DNA from: Coleofasciculus sp. S288
GTDB taxonomy: Bacteria; Cyanobacteriota; Cyanobacteriia; Cyanobacteriales; Coleofasciculaceae
NCBI GenBank assembly: GCA_020216575.1
Contig: JAIUYC010000182.1
Coordinates: 1 to 7,081, forward strand
Direction of reading: 5' to 3'
DNA: 7,081 nt
Shown piece after piece: positions 1-4,693 of the stretch. The notes below the pieces were generated by a model. That model ran no database searches, was not told the origin of the DNA, and saw nothing but the letters and a program-made list of their open reading frames with translations. Numbering within the stretch: the stretch's first letter is position 1; each line of letters begins with the position of its first letter. Both the position numbers and the translations under genes were made by a program.

Positions 1-2
1 TC

Positions 3-1379
3 ATGACAACTGAAACAAGGAAGTTACCCGAAGGTTGGCGGTGGGTAACGTTGAAAGATGTAGCCCGTTTAGAACGTGGAAAATTTTCTCCTAGACCTCG
101 TAATGACCCTCGCTACTACAAAGGAGCATATCCCTGGATTCAAACTGGTGACGTAGAAGCGGCTGATAAATATATAAAGACGTATCGGAATACTCTAAAT
201 GAGCTTGGTCTTGCAGTAAGCAAGATGTTCCCAAAAGGAACTCTCATCATTACCATAGCGGCAACTATTGGTGCTGTTGGAATTCTGACATTCGATAGTT
301 GTATGCCAGATAGTCTTGTCGCAATTACTCCCAAAGAGGAAGTTAGTGACACCGAGTTTCTGTACTATCTTCTTTTATTCCTGAGAAAAGAAGTCAAAGC
401 AAGAGCTACGCAATCAGCACAGGCAAACATTAATCTTGAACTACTAGAGCCAATTGAAATTCCTTTGCCACCGCTAGCAGAACAGAAGAGGATAGCTGCG
501 ATCGCACAAAAAGCCGACAGACTCCGACGCACCCGACGCTACGCCCTACAACTCAGCGACACCTACCTGCAATCCGTCTTTTTGGAGATGTTCGGCTCTC
601 CTGTCACTAATCCAAAAGGCTGGGATATTGAGGATATTGGTTCTCAAATAATTAGTATTCGTTACGGAACTAGCTCACCTCCTGAATATCAGCAAAATGG
701 AATTCCTTTCATTAGGGCGACCAATATAAAAAAAGGTTATATTCAACCAGAAGGCATGGTATATATTTCGGAACATGAAGCTCAGAAAATACCAAAGTGT
801 AAAGTTAAAGCAGGTGACTTAATAATTGTTAGAAGTGGCGTAAATACAGGAGATAGTGCTGTAGTTACAGAATTATATGATGGTACTTATGCAGCTTATG
901 ATTTAATTGTTGAATTACCTAAAATACAGGCTTATTATTACAATTTTTTAATTAATTCAGATTATGGTAAAGCAATAATTGAGCCTTTAACTCGAAGGGC
1001 AGGACAACCACATATAAACGCAGAACAAGTTAGTTCTTTACGCTTTCCTCTTCCCCTCCTCCCCCTCCAAGAAAAATTTGCCCAAATCGTCCAAAAATTT
1101 GAACGCCTCCGCACCCAACAACGGGAAGCCGATCGCCAAGCAGAGCATTTATTTCAAACCCTGCTGCATCGTGCCTTTCGGGGTGAACTGGCTCCTCAAC
1201 ACATCAATGATGAGCCTGCATCCGTCTTATTAGAAGAGATTGGCGCAGAACAGGCACAAGCCGAAGCGGAAGCCAAAGCCGCTACTCAGGCGATGGGTGA
1301 TGCTGCTGAGTATCTTGGCACGAAAGCAAAACAGCAAGACACAGAGCCAATCCAGCTAAAGCTACCAGGAATAGAGTAG
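3..1379 (+). CDS. hsdS: Type I restriction-modification specificity subunit HsdS
   Basis: HsdS recognises the split DNA target of a type I restriction-modification enzyme and positions HsdM and HsdR on it. The 458-residue length is normal for a two-TRD HsdS. TRD1 spans about residues 8-155 and ends in the typical IPLPPLAEQKRIAAIAQKAD region (153-172), which leads into the first spacer helix (to about 200). TRD2 spans about 205-350, carries AGQPHIN (333-339) and ends in PLPLLPLQEKFAQIV (349-363), followed by the second helix and AFRGELAPQ (391-399). The tail (about 410-435) is rich in Ala, Glu and Gln. The ATG at base 3 overlaps a TGA at 4-6, the usual hsdM-hsdS coupling, so hsdM probably ends just here; neither hsdM nor hsdR is otherwise in the window. 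TRD2 is much more AT-rich than the conserved regions, a sign of domain exchange. The family call is firm; the DNA target cannot be read from sequence. Confidence 0.95.
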   Translation: MTTETRKLPEGWRWVTLKDVARLERGKFSPRPRNDPRYYKGAYPWIQTGDVEAADKYIKTYRNTLNELGLAVSKMFPKGTLIITIAATIGAVGILTFDSCMPDSLVAITPKEEVSDTEFLYYLLLFLRKEVKARATQSAQANINLELLEPIEIPLPPLAEQKRIAAIAQKADRLRRTRRYALQLSDTYLQSVFLEMFGSPVTNPKGWDIEDIGSQIISIRYGTSSPPEYQQNGIPFIRATNIKKGYIQPEGMVYISEHEAQKIPKCKVKAGDLIIVRSGVNTGDSAVVTELYDGTYAAYDLIVELPKIQAYYYNFLINSDYGKAIIEPLTRRAGQPHINAEQVSSLRFPLPLLPLQEKFAQIVQKFERLRTQQREADRQAEHLFQTLLHRAFRGELAPQHINDEPASVLLEEIGAEQAQAEAEAKAATQAMGDAAEYLGTKAKQQDTEPIQLKLPGIE

Positions 1380-1519
1380 GGCGATGAGGTGGTAACCCTC
1401 TGAACTCGAAAATAGCTTCCCCTTTGCAGAAGGAACCAGCACTCAACCAGAAGCTAAAACTAGAATGAGAGAAGGCAATCTTTGCTGCCTGGAGTGTCTA
1501 CCACCTATCTTTCAATTGA

Positions 1520-2881
1520 ATGGATGTAGAAACGTTATTACAACGTCTAGACATCGGAGAAGACCAAGACCTTGAGTTCAAGTCTGCCGATGGAGGATTA
1601 CCAAAGGATTTGTGGGAAACGGTATCCGCCTTTGCCAATACAGATGGAGGCTATATTGTCCTCGGTGTAAGTGAGAGTAAAGGCAAACTTATAATTTCTG
1701 GGGTAAGCAACCCCAACGGCGCACAGAAAAACTTTTGGGATATTCATAACAACCCACAAAAGCTCAATGCCCCAATCTGTTCTAACTCTGATGTGCAAGT
1801 TTCAAAGGTTGATGGACACAGCCTAATCACTATTTGGGTACCCAGAGCCGCACGTAGCCAGCGACCTGTGTATATCAACAATAACCCCATGACTGGCACC
1901 TACAAGCGTAATTATGAGGGGGATTACCGCTGCACTCCAGAGGAAGTGCGGCAGATGCTACGGGATGCCAATGATGACCCTCAAGACTTTCAAATTTTAG
2001 AAGGCTTTGACCTCACTGACCTCGATTCAGAGACACTCAAATCATTTCGCCAAAGGTTTAGTTCTAGAGAACCCGATCACCATTGGCTAGGACTAGATGA
2101 TCGAAATCTGCTCTGTCGGCTAGGTGGTTGGCGTCGCGAGCGCACTACAGGTAAAGAAGGACTGACACTCGCTGGTTTGCTCATGTTTGGTAGTGAGCGC
2201 AGTATTCAAGATGCTCTGCCTCACTACCAACTTGATTATCAGGAGCGGCTTTCTGACGATCCAGAGACACGATGGACATATCGCCTGACGCTCGATGGAA
2301 GATGGGAGCCTAATCTTTTTAACTTTTACTATCGGGTATATGGTCGCCTAATTAATGATTTAGATGTCCCATTTCAACTTGACAAAGACGCTGTGCGCCG
2401 GGGTGAAACCCATGTGCATGAGGCACTGCGCGAAGCTTTAGTCAATACCTTAATCCATGCCGACCATCAATCTACGCGCCCTATCGTAGTTATTAAAATT
2501 TCAGACCGTTTTTTATTCTCTAATCCTGGTCGTTTGAGAATCCCTCTCCAGCGTCTTTATGAAGGTGGTGTTAGTGATGCTCGTAACCCCAATCTACAAA
2601 AGATGTTTCAGATGCTCGGCTTAGGAGAGAAAGCAGGCTCTGGCTTCGAGAAAATTCTCCGTGCTTGGAGAGAACAGCAATGGTTAATTCCCTTTGTTTC
2701 AGAAAAACTCGACCTAGAGGTGACATCAGTTGCCCTACCAATGGTCAGTTTAATTCCCGAAGATGTTGAAAGAGAATTAAAGGAAATTGTGGGGAATGAT
2801 TATTGTCACTTGACAGAGCTAGACCGAATCGTCCTAGTTCTAGCACACCGCTCTGGCGAGATTAACAACATGGGTGTTTAG
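1520..2881 (+). CDS. AlbA_2/Schlafen-type and GHKL-ATPase-like protein, truncated by in-frame TAG
   Basis: This 453-residue product belongs to the group often labelled 'ATP-binding protein' or 'RecG-like transcriptional regulator'. An AlbA_2 (Schlafen AlbA-type) domain lies at about 12-140, with EFKSADGG (19-26) and SAFANTDGGYIVLGV (36-50). A GHKL/HATPase_c_4-like domain follows at about 295-385, with EALVNTLIHADH (305-316), NPGRL (335-339), RNPNL (355-359) and GLGEKAGSGF (367-376). Known relatives occur inside or beside type I restriction loci, commonly between hsdS and hsdR; that fits its place 140 bp after hsdS, but its biochemical role is unsettled. The reading frame stops at TAG 2879-2881 inside what looks like the start of a winged helix. 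It then continues in the same frame to 3379, so the ancestral protein was about 619 residues. Both recognisable domains lie before the stop, so the short form might still fold. No clear ribosome binding site precedes the ATG, but the N-terminus matches the family start. Confidence 0.85.
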   Translation: MDVETLLQRLDIGEDQDLEFKSADGGLPKDLWETVSAFANTDGGYIVLGVSESKGKLIISGVSNPNGAQKNFWDIHNNPQKLNAPICSNSDVQVSKVDGHSLITIWVPRAARSQRPVYINNNPMTGTYKRNYEGDYRCTPEEVRQMLRDANDDPQDFQILEGFDLTDLDSETLKSFRQRFSSREPDHHWLGLDDRNLLCRLGGWRRERTTGKEGLTLAGLLMFGSERSIQDALPHYQLDYQERLSDDPETRWTYRLTLDGRWEPNLFNFYYRVYGRLINDLDVPFQLDKDAVRRGETHVHEALREALVNTLIHADHQSTRPIVVIKISDRFLFSNPGRLRIPLQRLYEGGVSDARNPNLQKMFQMLGLGEKAGSGFEKILRAWREQQWLIPFVSEKLDLEVTSVALPMVSLIPEDVERELKEIVGNDYCHLTELDRIVLVLAHRSGEINNMGV

Positions 2882-3379
2882 CGTTACAGACATGAACACC
2901 CCAGAGAAATTGGTGAATGCCTTAAGCGCCTAGTGAATAAGGGCTGGCTTGAACAATTTGGTCGTGGTCGTGGCACCCACTACACTCTCCCAAACCAGCG
3001 TCAACCAGATCTACTTTCACTGTTCCCAAGCTCCGAACATTACGAGTTAAGCTCCGAACATTACGAACCCAGCTCCGAACATTACGAACCCAGCTCCGAA
3101 CACTACAAACGTTTGCAAGAGATTGCAGCTCCCGTCCGTGAGAAAGATCGCGTAAACAAGAGCATAGTGGAGAAAGTCATTCTAGAACTCTGCTCCGAAC
3201 ATTACCTATCACTCCGAACATTAGCTGACCTTTTGAAACGCGAACCGGACAGCATCCGAAACCACTATGTAAATCCCTTGCTATCACAGGGCTTGCTGGA
3301 ACTGAAATATCCCACTAAACCGAATCACCCTGATCAGGCATATAGAACCAAATCACTTCCAGATAAGACACTTGAGTGA
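2882..3379 (+). pseudogene. Detached C-terminal part of the AlbA/ATPase gene (winged-helix-like, SEHY repeats)
   Basis: After the TAG the same frame stays open for 165 codons. It begins RYRHEHPREIGECLKRLV and runs through GWLEQFGRGRGTHYTL, the end of a winged-helix-like DNA-binding fold whose first helix lies before the stop. Next comes a four-unit repeat built on SSEHYEP, then a second helical, winged-helix-like segment (about SIVEKVILEL to LLELKYPTKPNHPDQAY). I recall full-length relatives with just this layout, including SSEH-type linker repeats and a PNHP-Q-AY ending, so this is the missing tail of the upstream gene and not a separate gene. The first usable internal start is GTG 2933, without a visible ribosome binding site and in the middle of the fold. 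A C-to-T change of CAG (Gln) to TAG is the simplest explanation. Readthrough or a sequencing error are alternatives. Confidence 0.75.
3029..3112 (+). repeat. Four 21-bp tandem repeats encoding SSEHYE-type units
   Basis: Units begin at 3029, 3050, 3071 and 3092, with core AGCTCCGAACATTACGA; the last unit has diverged (CACTACAAA). Each encodes seven residues around S-S-E-H-Y. The period of 21 keeps the reading frame, as expected for a protein-level linker repeat that can expand or contract by slippage. The 12-mer CTCCGAACATTA recurs at 3193-3204 in the SEHY frame and at 3212-3223 in another frame, where it encodes LRTL. Confidence 0.9.
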
Positions 3380-3426
3380 GTTTGTGACACTTCGCCAATA
3401 GCCCAAACCTAATAAGCTTGGTGCAG

Positions 3427-3685
3427 TTAGCGCGATCGCTTCTGTTTTTGTCTCCGCTTCAAATCCTCAGCCAGTCGAATATCCACCAGTTCCTCCTCTT
3501 CCCACGCTTGACCACTCGGTTTAACCTGCCGTTGTGCGAGCTTTTGGAGTTCGAGGTCAAAGATGCGATCGCCTTCTAGTAACTCATTAATCCGTTCCAC
3601 AGGCATTTCAGCATCAGCCGCAAGTTTCCTAAGCGCCCAGTCGCGGTTACTTAGGGTTTCCTCAATCAGAGATGTGATCGCGCAT
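3427..3685 (-). pseudogene. Small HTH-like gene, apparently frameshifted near its start
   Basis: On the minus strand an open frame ends at TAA 3429-3427 and reads IEETLSNRDWALRKLAADAE, then MPVERINELLEGDRIFDLEL, then an acidic and basic tail ending KRRQKQKRSR. The first part resembles an XRE-type helix-turn-helix (W-LRKLA...MPVERINELLEGD...LQKLA), although I do not recognise a named family. The frame has no ATG/GTG/TTG start at the expected place. The ATG at 3685-3683, 14 nt after the upstream RHH stop and preceded by GGGGAAG, gives only MRDHISD before TGA. Adding one CT unit to the CTCT run at 3672-3668 joins the two as MRDHISLIEETLSNRDW, about 86 residues. So it looks like a second gene of the RHH operon inactivated by loss of two bases. 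A sequencing error, or a short product from the internal ATG (59 residues), remains possible. Confidence 0.5.
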
Positions 3686-3699
3686 TACTTCCCCGACCT

Positions 3700-3924
3700 C
3701 TAGCCCTTCTCGGCTGGAGGTTGCTTTTTTGGAGGTGGCGGAATCTTACCCTCTGCCTCTGCTTCCTCCATAGCCTTCTCCACAATGTACGCAGCCAAAT
3801 TTGCGACGGGTCTTCCTTGGTAATTCGCCCACCGCTCCAACTTTTCATAAACCAAATCCGGCAGAGTCAGGAAAACTCTTTTGCTCACAGGTTGCATTTC
3901 ATCCAAACCGCCTTCATCGTACAC
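3700..3924 (-). CDS. Ribbon-helix-helix (CopG/Arc-like) DNA-binding protein
   Basis: This is a 74-residue probable repressor or antitoxin-type DNA-binding protein. The beta strand KRVFLTLP (about 15-22) is followed by helix A, DLVYEKLERWANYQ (about 23-36), a turn at GRP, and helix B, VANLAAYIVEKAMEEA (about 40-55). That is the RHH fold, which acts as a dimer with the strand pair in the major groove. The tail is Pro/Lys-rich (IPPPPKKQPP) and probably disordered. The start is GTG 3924-3922, with AAGGAG at 3940-3935 upstream; the ATG at codon 10 is the alternative. Three 11-bp repeats lie 27-59 nt upstream, a likely self-regulatory operator. Downstream, in the same direction, lies the frameshifted HTH-like gene. 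A toxin partner is not evident, so I do not call it an antitoxin. Confidence 0.8.
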   Translation of the reverse strand: MYDEGGLDEMQPVSKRVFLTLPDLVYEKLERWANYQGRPVANLAAYIVEKAMEEAEAEGKIPPPPKKQPPAEKG

Positions 3925-3934
3925 TTGAGCCTTT

Positions 3935-3940
3935 CTCCTT
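3935..3940 (-). promoter_or_regulatory. Ribosome binding site of the RHH gene
   Basis: AAGGAG on the minus strand lies 10 nt before the GTG at 3924. It supports the GTG start over the internal ATG nine codons later. Confidence 0.55.
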
Positions 3941-3950
3941 TGAAGATTCT

Positions 3951-3983
3951 TAGCTGATATGTAGCTTATTAGTAGCTGATATG
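3951..3983 (-). promoter_or_regulatory. Probable RHH operator: three contiguous 11-bp repeats
   Basis: Read on the minus strand, three 11-bp units follow each other without a gap: CATATCAGCTA (3983-3973), CTAATAAGCTA (3972-3962) and CATATCAGCTA (3961-3951). The outer two are identical and the middle one shares ATxAGCTA. A GTAGC/GCTAC inverted pair (3972-3976 and 3983-3987) overlaps the distal unit. The block sits in the 98-bp divergent gap between the RHH gene and the 105-residue gene, where it could control both. RHH proteins commonly bind short tandem repeats about one helical turn apart. A TTGACA (3989-3994, plus strand) is next to it, but I could not pair it with a convincing -10. Confidence 0.6.
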
Positions 3984-4022
3984 CTACTTTGACAGAAAGA
4001 TTGAGTTAATCCTCCTCTAACC

Positions 4023-4340
4023 GTGAGTCTCAACTTGCCTCTAATCAGTCTGGATGAACTACCGCCATCGGTCAGGCTTCCCACTGACTTTCCAGATGGC
4101 ACAGCAATACCCAAATTCCTGTATGGCGATCGCCTGCGGTGGAAACCCCTATCTGATACAGACGAAACCGACACGGGCATCGTCATTGGGCGGTTCTACG
4201 CCTTTGCCCCCCATCGCTGCCAGTGGGCATGGAAATACCTGATTTTCCTCGCTCCCGAATCTCCCAGTGCTCAATTCTGTGTAGCGGATACCTGCTGGGA
4301 AGAACACCTCGAACCGTTGCCGTTGGAGACAAACTCATGA
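4023..4340 (+). CDS. Conserved cyanobacterial-type hypothetical protein, coupled to HTH gene
   Basis: This 105-residue protein has no transmembrane segment or signal peptide. It starts at GTG 4023 (MSLNLPLISLDELPP); no ribosome binding site is visible, and an in-frame TTG lies at 4035. The middle, from GDRLRW (35-40) through TGIVIGRFYAFAPHRCQWAW (51-70) and KYLIFLAPESPSAQFCVADT (71-90), reads as a run of short beta strands, perhaps a small barrel; this is inference. I recall similar short proteins directly upstream of the same HTH family in cyanobacteria, so the pair seems to be a conserved unit. Its TGA (4338-4340) overlaps the next ATG (4337), implying translational coupling. The function is unknown. 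Its upstream gap holds the proposed RHH operator. Confidence 0.7.
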   Translation: MSLNLPLISLDELPPSVRLPTDFPDGTAIPKFLYGDRLRWKPLSDTDETDTGIVIGRFYAFAPHRCQWAWKYLIFLAPESPSAQFCVADTCWEEHLEPLPLETNS

Positions 4341-4645
4341 CCTCTCCTCGTCCCCTCGGACAACGAGAACTGGAGTTAATTCATCTCTACGCCAACTGCC
4401 AGTTAGGGATGTCTCCCCGTGCCTTTGAAGCCAAGTGGAACGTAACGCGATCGCAAATGGCAGCTATCTGTCAATGCTCCCTCGCCACAGTCCAACGCTG
4501 GTTTGAGCGAGGAAACAACTTTTCACCACCAACTCGATACCACTTGCGCTACCTGGCACTCGCAGATTTATTCATCGAGCATTTTGAAGAAATTCCCGAC
4601 AGGCTGAAAGCTAATTTATGCCCTATGTCCAATAGTCAAGAGTAA
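4337..4645 (+). CDS. Small helix-turn-helix domain protein
   Basis: This 102-residue, probably DNA-binding protein has a conserved lead-in, RPLGQRELELIHLYANCQLG (5-24). A helix-turn-helix follows at about 28-60: FEAKWNVTRSQMAAI, then CSLATVQRWFERGNNF, the latter resembling a recognition helix with W55. A second helical region, YHLRYLALADLFIEHFEEIP (68-87), completes it. The open frame extends upstream to 4223, but the ATG at 4337 is chosen because it overlaps the preceding TGA as ATGA and because the N-terminus then fits my recollection of the family. It forms an operon with the 105-residue gene. It could be a regulator of the cluster, but no target is known to me. Confidence 0.75.
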   Translation: MTSPRPLGQRELELIHLYANCQLGMSPRAFEAKWNVTRSQMAAICQCSLATVQRWFERGNNFSPPTRYHLRYLALADLFIEHFEEIPDRLKANLCPMSNSQE

Positions 4646-4666
4646 TTTAAACACAATTAACAAACA

Positions 4667-4683
4667 CCTCTCAGATTGAGAGG
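4667..4683 (+). promoter_or_regulatory. Hairpin that buries the ribosome binding site of the DUF262 gene
   Basis: A perfect 7-bp stem, CCTCTCA (4667-4673) with TGAGAGG (4677-4683), closes a 3-nt GAT loop. The right arm contains GAGAGG, the best Shine-Dalgarno match for the ATG at 4694, so the folded RNA would hide it. No T-run follows, which argues against an intrinsic terminator. As DNA it could instead be a protein-binding palindrome. Confidence 0.55.
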
Positions 4684-4693
4684 AATTCGATTC

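Noticed and set aside
1380..1519. Terminator or small gene in the gap after hsdS
   Set aside because: Only a 5-bp AGGCA/TGCCT stem without a T-run is present, and the small frame starting at about 1465 merely overlaps the next gene. No promoter pair was convincing either.
3029..3112. Short regular repeats that might suggest a CRISPR array
   Set aside because: The units abut with a 21-bp period, have no unique spacers and lie in frame within a coding region. The array of a type V-K system is expected after cas12k, outside the window.
3403..3421. CCAA...TTGG stem between the convergent AlbA tail and HTH-like gene as a terminator
   Set aside because: It has only four consecutive pairs with an interrupted continuation and no T-run on either strand.
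3721..3957. 78-codon plus-strand frame opposite the RHH gene
   Set aside because: It is antisense to a convincing RHH protein with a ribosome binding site, and its translation resembles no family. A minus-strand frame at 3666-3848 is rejected for the same reason.
3989..3994. TTGACA as the -35 of the 105-residue gene
   Set aside because: No acceptable -10 lies 16-18 bp downstream, and the start codon is only 28 bp away.
3950..4186. 78-codon minus-strand frame over the divergent gap
   Set aside because: It overlaps the proposed operator and the 105-residue gene, and its low-complexity Ser-rich product has no recognisable motif.
4223..4336. Upstream extension of the HTH frame
   Set aside because: It overlaps the 105-residue gene for its whole length, and the ATG at 4337 forms a standard ATGA junction with a family-like N-terminus.
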